Shown here: positions 7,649 through 14,989 of the stretch, piece after piece
Layout of the letters: each line of letters opens with the position of its first letter
Position numbering within the stretch: position 1 is the stretch's first letter
Assembly: GCA_035506255.1 (NCBI GenBank)
Contig: DATJPS010000122.1
Span: 1 to 20,780, forward strand
Direction of reading: 5' to 3'
Length of the DNA stretch: 20,780 nt
DNA from: CAIYXV01 sp035506255
Lineage (GTDB): Bacteria; Margulisbacteria; WOR-1; XYC2-FULL-46-14; WPAF01
Notes under the pieces: generated by a model
The model's input: the letters and a program-made list of their open reading frames with translations, nothing else
Told to the model about the DNA's origin: nothing
Databases searched by the model: none
Position numbers and translations under genes: made by a program

Positions 7649-8969
7649 ATTTGACATCATCGTCCTGGGCGGCGGGCCCGGCGGTTACGCCGCGGCGATC
7701 CGCGCGGCCCAGCTCGGCGCCAGGGTGGCGCTGGTGGAAAAGGACCGGACCGGCGGCACTTGTCTCAACCGCGGCTGTATTCCCACCAAAGCGTTGATCG
7801 CCTGCTCTTCCCTGTATGAACGGATCGGGAACGCCCGCAAGTTCGGGATCAGCGCGGAAAACACGACGATCGACCTTAACGCGGTGATCGACCGCAAGAA
7901 CGCGGTCGTCGAAAAAGCGATAAAGAACCTTGAAGTTGTGATCAGGAACAACAAGATCGAGATCATTAGAGGCACAGGAAAAGTCATTGAACCGGGGAAA
8001 GTGGAGATAGAAAGTGTAGAAAGTGGAAAGTCGACCGTAGAGAGCAGAATTTTGATTCTAGCGACCGGGTCCTCACCCGCCCCTCTCCCCGGCCTCCCTT
8101 TCGACCGCGACCGGTTCCTTTCCAGCGACGACATCCTGGATAACCGGACGCCGCTGGAACGGCTCGATATCGTCGGCGGCGGCGTGATCGGCATACATTT
8201 CGCCCAGTTCTACGCCTCGATCGGGTGCAAGGTCACCATTCACGAAGCGCTGCCTGAAATCCTGCCGGGGGTCGACGAGGAAATAGTCGGCCTGGTAAAA
8301 CGCGTACTCAAACGGAAAGACGTGAATATTCTCACCGGCACGCGGTTCGAACCGTCGAAAGCGGAAGGGGAAACGCTCATCTGTGTCGGAAGGGTGCCGA
8401 ACCTGTCCGGGATCGAGGCGCTTTCGCTAAAAATGGACAAGCGGAGCGTGGCGGTCAACGATAAAATGGGAACCTCGATGAAGCACGTTTATGCGGTCGG
8501 CGATCTGGCGAGCAAGAAGATGCTGGCGCATGTGGCGTTCGAGCAGGGAGTGGTCGCCGCCGAGAATGCGATGGGCGGGAATCGCACCTTCAGTTACGAC
8601 AATATCCCCTTCGCCATCTACACCAGCCCGGAGATCGGCTGCGTGGGAATGACGGAGAAGGAAGCGCTGGCGGCCGGTAAAAGCATTAAGATCGGGAAGT
8701 TCCCCTTCGCCGCGCTGGGAATATCACAGGCGGTCGGCGAGATCGAAGGAAAGATCAAAGTGGTCGCGGACGAGGCCGGAACTATCCTCGGCGTCCATAT
8801 TCTCGGGCCGGAAGCGACCACGCTCATCGGAAGCGCAACCCTCGCGATAAAGAACGGATTAAAGCTGGAACAGCTGGCGGAAACTTTCGAAGCCCACCCC
8901 ACCTATTCCGAAGGCCTGCAGGAAGCGGCGCTCAACGCCCTAAAACGCAGCCTGCATATTTTAAACTGA
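7638..8969 (+). CDS. lpdA: Dihydrolipoamide dehydrogenase-like flavoprotein disulfide reductase
   Basis: A 443-residue class I pyridine nucleotide-disulfide oxidoreductase. FAD binding: GGGPGGYAAA (11-20) and VYAVGDL (284-290). Redox disulfide: Cys42 and Cys47 in GGTCLNRGCIPTKAL. NAD-binding glycines: VGGGVIG (179-185). The C-terminal dimer domain carries the His420-Glu425 pair (HPTYSEGLQEA) that acts as catalytic base. The closest fit is lipoamide dehydrogenase (E3), which reoxidises dihydrolipoamide in 2-oxoacid dehydrogenase or glycine cleavage complexes, but no E1, E2 or glycine cleavage gene is nearby, so the partner is unknown. It is about 20 residues short: the beta-meander between ILTGT (231-235) and VGRVPN (250-255) of the NAD domain is much reduced. 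The ATG at 7638 lies inside the radical SAM gene, preceded by GAGGAAG. Confidence 0.88.
   Translation: MSDKFDIIVLGGGPGGYAAAIRAAQLGARVALVEKDRTGGTCLNRGCIPTKALIACSSLYERIGNARKFGISAENTTIDLNAVIDRKNAVVEKAIKNLEVVIRNNKIEIIRGTGKVIEPGKVEIESVESGKSTVESRILILATGSSPAPLPGLPFDRDRFLSSDDILDNRTPLERLDIVGGGVIGIHFAQFYASIGCKVTIHEALPEILPGVDEEIVGLVKRVLKRKDVNILTGTRFEPSKAEGETLICVGRVPNLSGIEALSLKMDKRSVAVNDKMGTSMKHVYAVGDLASKKMLAHVAFEQGVVAAENAMGGNRTFSYDNIPFAIYTSPEIGCVGMTEKEALAAGKSIKIGKFPFAALGISQAVGEIEGKIKVVADEAGTILGVHILGPEATTLIGSATLAIKNGLKLEQLAETFEAHPTYSEGLQEAALNALKRSLHILN
7997..8031 (+). repeat. Purine-rich GAAAGT repeat inside lpdA
   Basis: GAAAGT occurs four times (7997, 8010, 8019, 8026) in 35 bases, encoding the repetitive segment KVEIESVESGKS of the flavoprotein. 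It is in frame and falls at a beta-hairpin before the ATGSS motif, where length varies in the family. Confidence 0.6.
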
Positions 8970-8981
8970 CCGTTTTTAAGG

Positions 8982-8987
8982 TATAAT
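8982..8987 (+). promoter_or_regulatory. -10 element before the DRE-TIM lyase gene
   Basis: TATAAT ends 6 bases before the ATG at 8994, in the 24-base gap after lpdA. The A/T-rich TTTTAA at 8959-8964 gives a poor -35 with a 17-base spacer. This predicts a leaderless start and a promoter separate from the upstream genes. Confidence 0.6.
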
Positions 8988-8993
8988 ATCAAT

Positions 8994-9947
8994 ATGTACA
9001 GACCGGAAATTAAGGTATTGGATTGCACGATTCGCGATGGCGGGCTTATAAACGAACACCTGTTCGAGGATAAGTTCGTCCGCGCGGTCTACAAGGCGCT
9101 GGCGGAATCGGGCATCGATTACATCGAGCTCGGCTATAAGGCGTCGACCAAATACTTCTCCCCCGACAAGTTCGGCAAGGCCAAGTTCTGCGACGAGAAC
9201 TTCCTCCGTAAAATAACCGAAGGGATAGAATCCAAGGCCAAAATATCGACCATGGTGGATATCGGCCGGGTGGAGCCGGAAGATATACTGCCTAAAAAGG
9301 ATAGCGTCATCGACATGATGCGCATTGCCTGCTATGTAAAGGACGTCGATAAAGCGATCGCGCTCGTCAATCACTGCCACGACAAGGGTTACGAGACCAC
9401 GGTCAACGTGATGGCGGTATCGACCGCGATGATGCCCGATCTGGAAGAAGCGCTTTCGCAGCTTTCCCAGACCCCGGCCAAGGCGGTCTATTGCGTCGAT
9501 AGCTACGGCTCGCTCTTTTCGGAGCAGATCCATTTCCTGGTCCTGAAGTATTTGGATTATTTCAAGCCTAAAGGGATCGAGGTCGGCATCCATTGCCACA
9601 ACAACCAGCAGCTGGCGTTCGCCAACACCATCGAGGCGATCCGCAAAGGGGCCAACTATCTCGATGCCACCGTTTACGGCATCGGCCGCGCCGCCGGCAA
9701 CTGTCCGCTGGAACTGCTCCTCTCTTTCCTCAAGAACCCCAAGTTCCGGCTCGATCCGATCCTCGATCTGATCGAAAAGGAGTTCATCCCGCTGCGTAAA
9801 GAGATCGAATGGGGCTATTTGATCCCCGACATGATCACCGGCATCCTTAACCAGCATCCCCGCGCCGCCATCGAATACCGCGCCGGAAAGGTCAAGAAAA
9901 GTTTCGGCGAATTCTACCTCGGCCTGCGCAACGACGCTGTCATCTAA
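8994..9947 (+). CDS. DRE-TIM metallolyase (HMG-CoA lyase/4-hydroxy-2-oxovalerate aldolase-like)
   Basis: A 317-residue TIM-barrel enzyme of the DRE-TIM metallolyase superfamily (isopropylmalate/homocitrate synthases, HMG-CoA lyase, HOV aldolase). The signature LDCTIRDGG (9-17) provides the catalytic Arg14 and metal ligand Asp15. The metal-binding HxH is at His200 and His202 (GIHCHNN), and YGIGRAAGN (228-236) matches the conserved glycine-rich loop. There is no C-terminal leucine-responsive or communication domain, so this is an aldolase/lyase-type member, not an isopropylmalate synthase. The substrate cannot be read from sequence; a 4-hydroxy-2-oxo acid is the best guess. The next gene, a pyruvate-forming class I aldolase, begins on the base after this stop, so the two almost certainly work in one pathway. 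Confidence 0.82.
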   Translation: MYRPEIKVLDCTIRDGGLINEHLFEDKFVRAVYKALAESGIDYIELGYKASTKYFSPDKFGKAKFCDENFLRKITEGIESKAKISTMVDIGRVEPEDILPKKDSVIDMMRIACYVKDVDKAIALVNHCHDKGYETTVNVMAVSTAMMPDLEEALSQLSQTPAKAVYCVDSYGSLFSEQIHFLVLKYLDYFKPKGIEVGIHCHNNQQLAFANTIEAIRKGANYLDATVYGIGRAAGNCPLELLLSFLKNPKFRLDPILDLIEKEFIPLRKEIEWGYLIPDMITGILNQHPRAAIEYRAGKVKKSFGEFYLGLRNDAVI

Positions 9948-10532
9948 ATGATCCTCGGCATCATCCGCGGCGCCACTAAAGAAAACATCGTCGATGTGAT
10001 CGAAGCTTCGATCGCCGGCGGCATAACGAACATAGAGATCACCCTCAACACTCCGGGCGCGCTGGAACAGATCGCGTTGGCGTCGAAAGAATTCAAGATC
10101 GGCGCCGGGACGGTATTGAATGTAAAAGAGGCGGAAGCGGCGGCAAAGGCAGGGGCGTCCTTCATCGTTTCCCCCATCGCCGACCCGGATACGATCAAGT
10201 TCTGCAACAAGAACGAACTGCCGGTCTATCCCGGCGCGTTAACCCCGGCCGAAGTTTACCGCGCCTGGGAGCTGGGCGCCACTATGGTAAAGGTCTTCCC
10301 GGTCAAATCGGTCGGCGGCCCGGCCTACATTAAAGAGTTAAAAGGCCCGTTCAACGGCATTAAGCTGCTCGCCTGTGGCGGGGTGAACAAGGACAATATC
10401 AAGGAATATTTTGCGGCGGGGGCGGACGCGGTGGCGGTGGGGGCTTCAATCTTCAGCAAAGAGCTGATGGACGGGAAGAAATTCCTGGAGATCGAACAAA
10501 TGGTCAGGGGTCTGATCGCCGCTAACGGTTAA
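9948..10532 (+). CDS. eda: 2-dehydro-3-deoxy-phosphogluconate / 4-hydroxy-2-oxoglutarate aldolase
   Basis: A 194-residue class I aldolase of the KDPG/KHG family, which reversibly cleaves KDPG to pyruvate and glyceraldehyde 3-phosphate, or KHG to pyruvate and glyoxylate. The Schiff-base lysine is Lys115 in MVKVFPVK; Glu30 in IEITLNTPGAL corresponds to the catalytic Glu45 of E. coli Eda; Thr55 in GAGTVL is also conserved. Asn34 stands where E. coli has the substrate-carboxylate Arg49, so specificity may differ from the classical enzyme. The protein starts very tightly (MILGIIRG), lacking ~15 N-terminal residues of the E. coli enzyme. Its ATG is immediately after the previous stop with no Shine-Dalgarno, so translation must be coupled. 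No 6-phosphogluconate dehydratase gene is nearby, so an Entner-Doudoroff role is not supported by context. Confidence 0.9.
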   Translation: MILGIIRGATKENIVDVIEASIAGGITNIEITLNTPGALEQIALASKEFKIGAGTVLNVKEAEAAAKAGASFIVSPIADPDTIKFCNKNELPVYPGALTPAEVYRAWELGATMVKVFPVKSVGGPAYIKELKGPFNGIKLLACGGVNKDNIKEYFAAGADAVAVGASIFSKELMDGKKFLEIEQMVRGLIAANG

Positions 10533-10539
10533 CGATACA

Positions 10540-10545
10540 TATAAT
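10540..10545 (+). promoter_or_regulatory. Possible -10 before the kinase-like gene
   Basis: TATAAT lies 55 bases before the ATG at 10601, in the 68-base gap after eda; no good -35 is visible. A second candidate, TATACA at 10589-10594, ends 6 bases before the ATG and would fit the leaderless pattern seen elsewhere in the window. The gap holds nothing else recognisable. Confidence 0.35.
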
Positions 10546-10600
10546 ATTATCTTTTCGGGCTGAAATTCCAAATAATTCCTCGGGAAAATATACATGAGGG

Positions 10601-11767
10601 ATGATCAATCTAATTTCAAATATTGAAAGGAGCACCGCCCGGCCGGTCGTTTTAACGGCCGTCGCCGAAACCGGTCTTCGTTATCCGGCGAGGCTGGCCG
10701 AGATCCGTCCTTTTCTGTCCGCTTTATCCGCCACCGACCGCAAGACATTCGATCTTCGCGCTACTTTTTCCATCGATAATCCGAATCGTGACACGAGATC
10801 GCTCACGATCCCTTTGGCCCACACCATTGAGATCGAAGGCCAGGCCATCCGCGCCTTGCGATTAAAAGGCGTTTTTCCCCGTGCCGACCAGAATGGGAAA
10901 GTGGGGAAATACGATCGCGGGCGTGGGTTCTGCAGCAAAGCCTTGTTCGTTTCCGGGCCTGACGAGTTAAGCTGCAGGCCTAAGCTGATGGACGCAGATT
11001 ATTTGGCCGCTGGGACGGTCAAGTTAAATACTTTAAGCAATGAGGTCTTGGCCGCATTGGCGATCGGAGCGGAAACAACCGATATGATCTTGGGTTTCGG
11101 ACTTTATCAGGGGTTAAATTATGACGATCAGCCAGTCGGCTTTGCGATCTATGGCATGGGCAGAGATGAAGATTTGCGTTTAAATAATCACATCGTCACG
11201 CACATAAAGTACCTTGGTGATCTGCCTGGCAGTTTTCCGGATCTGATCCGGCATGTCGGCAAACTACTCCGCAAAGTACATGCTTCCGGCCATTCGCATG
11301 GATCGGGTTACGCCTCACATATTGGGAATTTTGGGGTTTTGCCACCCTCAGAAGCAAGGATCGTCGACCTCGACGCTTCATTATCCTTAAGATCGATCCC
11401 CGCAGAGCATCGCTTAGCCGTCCTATATCTGGACATCCAAAGGATAGTCAAGGATCTTATTTTCACTAAATTCCGCAACCACTATTCCGAAGATGTTTCT
11501 CTTGCCCCCTACCTGCCGCATTTCTTCATGGGGTATTTCGGAACCTTTCCGGAGCTATCGTTCGTAAGATCGATGGAGCGGATCGCCCGGTCCCCGATCA
11601 AGGAGGAAAGAGATTTTCAATGCTCCCATTCCGGTTTTAGTGTCGCTTTGCCCGGGATCGAGCTTACAAATCATGAAGGTAGTGGTATCGTAGATCTTGC
11701 GTCTTTTCGAAGTGACCCTATTTTTAATGATTTTTACTGTGCACTGGAGTCGGCAACCGCTATCTAG
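10601..11767 (+). CDS. Unknown protein with possible kinase-like catalytic loop, low GC
   Basis: A 388-residue protein I cannot assign. The segment HGSGYASHIGNFGV (233-246) followed by RIVDLDAS (253-260) resembles the catalytic loop and metal-binding Asp of aminoglycoside-phosphotransferase or SelO-like kinase folds (HG-x-HxxN then D-[LF]-D). Upstream, LRLKGVFP (86-93) and NEVLAALAIGAETTDMIL (147-164) could be the beta3 lysine and helix C region. The Asp of the usual HGD motif is missing and the loop is three residues longer, so activity is uncertain. No signal peptide or membrane segment is visible. Two sampled 60-base lines hold 28 G/C each, against 41 in lines of gatB and eno, which hints at foreign origin. 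The ATG at 10601 has only GAGGG abutting it. The gene runs convergently into gpmI with an 8-base overlap. Confidence 0.72.
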   Translation: MINLISNIERSTARPVVLTAVAETGLRYPARLAEIRPFLSALSATDRKTFDLRATFSIDNPNRDTRSLTIPLAHTIEIEGQAIRALRLKGVFPRADQNGKVGKYDRGRGFCSKALFVSGPDELSCRPKLMDADYLAAGTVKLNTLSNEVLAALAIGAETTDMILGFGLYQGLNYDDQPVGFAIYGMGRDEDLRLNNHIVTHIKYLGDLPGSFPDLIRHVGKLLRKVHASGHSHGSGYASHIGNFGVLPPSEARIVDLDASLSLRSIPAEHRLAVLYLDIQRIVKDLIFTKFRNHYSEDVSLAPYLPHFFMGYFGTFPELSFVRSMERIARSPIKEERDFQCSHSGFSVALPGIELTNHEGSGIVDLASFRSDPIFNDFYCALESATAI

Positions 11768-13394
11768 TAAGCAGCGTCGTCGCGGTCATCAGCTTAGACT
11801 TCGGCAGTCCTATCAGGTCGAGTACGGTCACTCCGATATCGGGTATGATCCCCTTTTCTTTAAGCTTTACTTCTTTGCCCAGGACGAAGAACGGGACCGG
11901 GTTGAGCGAATGCTGCGTGCTCATCACTTCCTTCCCCTTGTTCTTGATCATCATTTCGTCGCAATTGCCGTGATCGGCGGTGATAATGAAGACGCCGCCC
12001 TTCGCCAGCCAGGCGGGGACGAGCTTTTCAAGGCATTTAGAAACATCGCCGATCGCTTCGGCGGCCGCCGCCAGGTTCCCGGTATGCCCCACCATGTCGC
12101 CGTTCTGGAAATTATGGACCACCAGCGAATAATCGTTCTCCGCTATCGCTTTTAGGGAATAATCGGTCTCGAGGAACGCGGTCATCTCCGGCACCCAATC
12201 GTAATGCTTCCCTTCGTCGGTCCGCTCCTTAAGTGTCATGTCCTGCGCTAGGTGCCGGTCTTCGCCCGGGAACGGCGCGGTCCGCCGGCCAGAGAACCAC
12301 CCGGTGACATGGGCGAATTTTTCCGGACCTGCCAGCCGCAGCTGCGTCAGTCCGTTGTTGGAAACGATCTCCCCCACGGTTTCCGGTATCTCTTTTTCCG
12401 GGAATGCGACCAGCCCTTTCAGGTTCGGGTAGTATTCGGTCATCGCGACGAAAGTTAAACCCTTCACCCTTTCCCTTATACCTTGAATGGCAGTGAACAC
12501 ATCATCGGCTATCGGTTTGGTCCCTTTCTTGTAATTGAAGATGTTCCGGTCGGTCTCGCAGAACGCCATCGTCAGCTGGATGGTGCGGTCCTGCCGAAAA
12601 TTGAAGTAAATGACCGAATCGGCCGGCCCCATCCCGGTATAGCCGCTTACGATCGTCGGGCGAATGAACTCGTCGGTCTCCCCTCTCTGATAGGATGATT
12701 CGATCGCCTCGCGCGCCGTCGCCGCTTTATATTCGCCGACGCCGGTCACCAGCGCCTTCATCGCCAACAGGGTCTTGTCCCATGCGGTATCGCGGTCCAT
12801 TGCGATCTCCCGGCCCATCACCGTTGCGATCCGAGCGGTCTTTTGCATCCCCAGTTCCGCGATCTTATCTTCCAACATCTTCAGATAGATCTCACCCGCC
12901 GCTTTGGGATTGGTATCGCGCCCGTCGGTGAACAAATGAATGTAAACCGTGTTCAGTTCCGCTTTCTTTGCCAGCTCCAGCAGGGCGAACAGGTGTTTGA
13001 TGCTCCCGTGGACCGTCCCGCCGTGTCCTTGAAGTATCCCCATCAGGTGGAGCGCGGAGCCGTTCTGTTTTGCGTTCTTTACCGCCATGGTCAGCGCTTC
13101 GTTGGTGAAAAAGCTCCCATCTTCGATCGCCACGTTGATCCGCTCGATCGATTGATAGACAACACGACCCGCTCCCATATTGAGGTGGTTGACCTCGGAG
13201 TTCCCCATCGTCCCTTCGGGCAGCCCCACCGCCAACCCCGAGCATTCGAGCTTCGCATACTTGCGTTTGGCAAAGAGGTCGGAGATGAACGGCGCCTTGC
13301 CGCTGTTGATGGCATCGTAGATGGCGTTCTTTTCGCTTTTTTCTCCAAGGGCGAAACCGTCGAGTATGCAGAGGTAGACCGGAGTGGTTTTCAT
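11760..13394 (-). CDS. gpmI: 2,3-bisphosphoglycerate-independent phosphoglycerate mutase
   Basis: A 544-residue enzyme converting 3-phosphoglycerate to 2-phosphoglycerate through a phosphoserine. Visible metal and catalytic residues are Asp12 (LDGFALG), nucleophile Ser66 in MGNSEVNHLNMGAGR, His129, the DGRD motif (157-160), DMVGH and ADHGNCDEM near the C-terminus, and the final QHSLNPVPFFV block. The usual SDGGVHSH stretch is replaced by QGHGGTVHGS (122-131), and the protein is ~30 residues longer than most family members. The next glycolytic enzyme, enolase, is encoded divergently 48 bases away. The ATG lies 8 bases after a TATAAT on the minus strand, implying a leaderless or near-leaderless mRNA. 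The stop overlaps the end of the convergent kinase-like gene. Confidence 0.96.
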   Translation of the reverse strand: MKTTPVYLCILDGFALGEKSEKNAIYDAINSGKAPFISDLFAKRKYAKLECSGLAVGLPEGTMGNSEVNHLNMGAGRVVYQSIERINVAIEDGSFFTNEALTMAVKNAKQNGSALHLMGILQGHGGTVHGSIKHLFALLELAKKAELNTVYIHLFTDGRDTNPKAAGEIYLKMLEDKIAELGMQKTARIATVMGREIAMDRDTAWDKTLLAMKALVTGVGEYKAATAREAIESSYQRGETDEFIRPTIVSGYTGMGPADSVIYFNFRQDRTIQLTMAFCETDRNIFNYKKGTKPIADDVFTAIQGIRERVKGLTFVAMTEYYPNLKGLVAFPEKEIPETVGEIVSNNGLTQLRLAGPEKFAHVTGWFSGRRTAPFPGEDRHLAQDMTLKERTDEGKHYDWVPEMTAFLETDYSLKAIAENDYSLVVHNFQNGDMVGHTGNLAAAAEAIGDVSKCLEKLVPAWLAKGGVFIITADHGNCDEMMIKNKGKEVMSTQHSLNPVPFFVLGKEVKLKEKGIIPDIGVTVLDLIGLPKSKLMTATTLLTR

Positions 13395-13402
13395 TATCTA
13401 CG

Positions 13403-13408
13403 ATTATA
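13403..13408 (-). promoter_or_regulatory. -10 element of gpmI
   Basis: Read on the minus strand this is TATAAT, ending 8 bases before the gpmI ATG (13394). The -35 is poor (a TTTCTT-like stretch near 13426-13431). It lies within the 48-base gap shared with eno. Confidence 0.55.
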
Positions 13409-13411
13409 TGA

Positions 13412-13434
13412 TAAAATATCGGTTAAAGAAAGGG
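13412..13434 (+). promoter_or_regulatory. eno -10 and ribosome-binding site
   Basis: TAAAAT (13412-13417) is a plausible -10 with TTTTCA around 13388-13393 as -35. GAAAGGGG ends at about 13435, 7-8 bases before the eno ATG at 13443, so eno, unlike gpmI, has a short leader with a Shine-Dalgarno. The -10 is 3 bases from the divergent gpmI -10, so the two promoters overlap. Confidence 0.5.
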
Positions 13435-13442
13435 GTACAATC

Positions 13443-14777
13443 ATGGTCAGATTATCGGAAGAATACTTTTTTATCGGGGACAGGGCAAAAACGGGGGCAA
13501 GGATAGAACAGGTCCATGCCCGCCAAATACTCGATTCGCGGGGCAACCCGACGGTCGAGGTGGACGTAACGCTTAAGGACGGCACGCTCGGAAGGGCAGC
13601 GGTCCCCTCCGGCGCCTCCACCGGCGAGCACGAAGCGCTCGAACTGCGCGACAAGGACGACAAACGCTACGGCGGCAAGGGCGTCTACACCGCGGTAAAG
13701 AACGTCAACGATATCATCGCTCCCAAGGTGGTCGGAATGCCCGCCCACCAGCAGCTTAAAGTCGATAACCTCATGCTCGAGCTCGACGGGACCGAGTTCA
13801 AGAGCAAGCTCGGCGCCAACGCTCTGCTGGGCGTATCACTCGCGGTCGCCCGCGCCGCCGCTATCTCCTACGGTGTTCCACTTTTCAAATATATCGGCGG
13901 CGATAAGGCCGAGATCCTTCCCGTGCCGAACATGAACGTAATGAACGGCGGCGCCCATGCAGGATGGAACTACGAGCTTCAGGAGTTCATGATCTCCCCT
14001 GCCGGGGCCAAGACCTTCTCCGATGCCCTGCGGATCGGGGCCGAGGTTTACCAGGCGTTAAAGAAAGTGCTTAAGGATAAAGGATATTCGACCGCGGTCG
14101 GCGACGAAGGCGGGTTTGCTCCCAAGCTGACCAAAAACGAGGAAGCGATCGAGGTCATAATGGAAGCGATCTCCAAAGCCGGCTATACTCCAGGCAAAGA
14201 AGTTTTCCTGGCGCTCGACCCTGCCGCAAGCGAATTCTTCAAGGACGGCAAATACCAGCTCAAGAGCGAAGGCAAAGCGCTTTCATCGGAGGAGATGGTC
14301 GTGCTCTATGAGGAATGGGTCAAGAAATACCCGCTCATCTCGATCGAGGACGGGTTGTCGGAAAAGGACTGGGACGGCTGGAAGATCCTGACCGAGAAGC
14401 TGGGGAAAAAGATTCAGTTGGTCGGCGATGACCTGTTCGTCACCAACCCGGACATATTGAAGAAAGGGATCAAGGCCAAATGCGGCAACTCGATCCTGAT
14501 CAAGCTGAACCAGATCGGAACTCTCTCTGAAACCCTGCTGGCGATGGAGATCGCCAAGAATGCGGGCTACACGTACATGACCTCGCACCGGTCGGGCGAG
14601 ACCGAGGATTCCACCATCGCCGACCTGGCGGTAGCCACTAATTCGGGCCAGATCAAGACCGGGGCGCCGGCGCGTTCGGAGCGGGTCTGCAAATATAATC
14701 AGCTGCTCAGAATAGAGGAATTGCTGGGAGCGAAAGCGAAATATATCGGCCTGTCGGGGTTCAATCCGAAGAAGTAG
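13443..14777 (+). CDS. eno: Enolase (phosphopyruvate hydratase)
   Basis: A 444-residue enolase converting 2-phosphoglycerate to phosphoenolpyruvate. Family blocks: HARQILDSRGNPTVEV (25-40), flexible loop SGAST (56-60), GDEGGFAP with Glu222, metal ligands Asp259 (ALDPAASEF), Glu302 (IEDGLSEKDW) and Asp329 (GDDLFVTN), catalytic base Lys354 (LIKLNQIGT), and SHRSGETED (381-389). The region normally reading HADNNVDIQEFM is AHAGWNYELQEFM here. About 20 extra residues (MVRLSEEYFFIGDRAKTGAR) precede the usual N-terminus; there is no internal ATG or GTG that would restore the normal start, and the first ATG has a good ribosome-binding site, so the extension is probably translated. The 3' end overlaps the convergent zinc-ribbon gene by 17 bases. 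Confidence 0.97.
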   Translation: MVRLSEEYFFIGDRAKTGARIEQVHARQILDSRGNPTVEVDVTLKDGTLGRAAVPSGASTGEHEALELRDKDDKRYGGKGVYTAVKNVNDIIAPKVVGMPAHQQLKVDNLMLELDGTEFKSKLGANALLGVSLAVARAAAISYGVPLFKYIGGDKAEILPVPNMNVMNGGAHAGWNYELQEFMISPAGAKTFSDALRIGAEVYQALKKVLKDKGYSTAVGDEGGFAPKLTKNEEAIEVIMEAISKAGYTPGKEVFLALDPAASEFFKDGKYQLKSEGKALSSEEMVVLYEEWVKKYPLISIEDGLSEKDWDGWKILTEKLGKKIQLVGDDLFVTNPDILKKGIKAKCGNSILIKLNQIGTLSETLLAMEIAKNAGYTYMTSHRSGETEDSTIADLAVATNSGQIKTGAPARSERVCKYNQLLRIEELLGAKAKYIGLSGFNPKK

Positions 14778-14973
14778 TATCGAGCTCGGTCTCGTTATCG
14801 CGGTTGCGGTTGAATTTGCGGCGGAGGTAATCCTCGTCCACCTGCACCACGATGATCTCATTCTCGGCATAGAGGTTCAAGGTCTTGCACTTGGGGCACT
14901 TGATCTCCACTTTTTGTGCCGATTCCACCTTGGCGAGCAGACGATGACAAAATTTACAGCGAAATTCTTCCAT
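14761..14973 (-). CDS. Com-like zinc-ribbon protein, copy 1
   Basis: A 70-residue protein with a four-cysteine zinc ribbon: Cys6 and Cys9 (RCKFCHRLLA), Cys26 and Cys29 (IKCPKCKTLNLY). The pattern C-K-x-C-x-x-L-L then E-I-K-C-P-x-C-x-x-x-N is that of phage Mu Com, the RNA-binding translational activator of mom. No mom-like gene or other phage gene is nearby, so the role is unknown; a nucleic-acid-binding or regulatory role is an inference. The tail (about 45-70) is charged, with RRKFNRNRDNE and an acidic end. It is a near copy of the gene just upstream on the same strand (34 of the first 40 residues identical). TAGGAA lies 5 bases before the ATG. It overlaps the end of eno by 17 bases. Confidence 0.85.
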   Translation of the reverse strand: MEEFRCKFCHRLLAKVESAQKVEIKCPKCKTLNLYAENEIIVVQVDEDYLRRKFNRNRDNETELDTTSSD

Positions 14974-14989
14974 ATAAGTTCCTATTATT

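Noticed and set aside
10533..10600. Terminator or riboswitch in the 68-base gap after eda
   Set aside because: No stable hairpin with a T-tract and no conserved RNA fold is apparent; only A/T-rich -10-like strings.
12843..13442. 200-codon upstream extension of enolase
   Set aside because: This is the opposite strand of the well-supported gpmI gene; the ribosome-binding site and start at 13443 explain the enolase frame.
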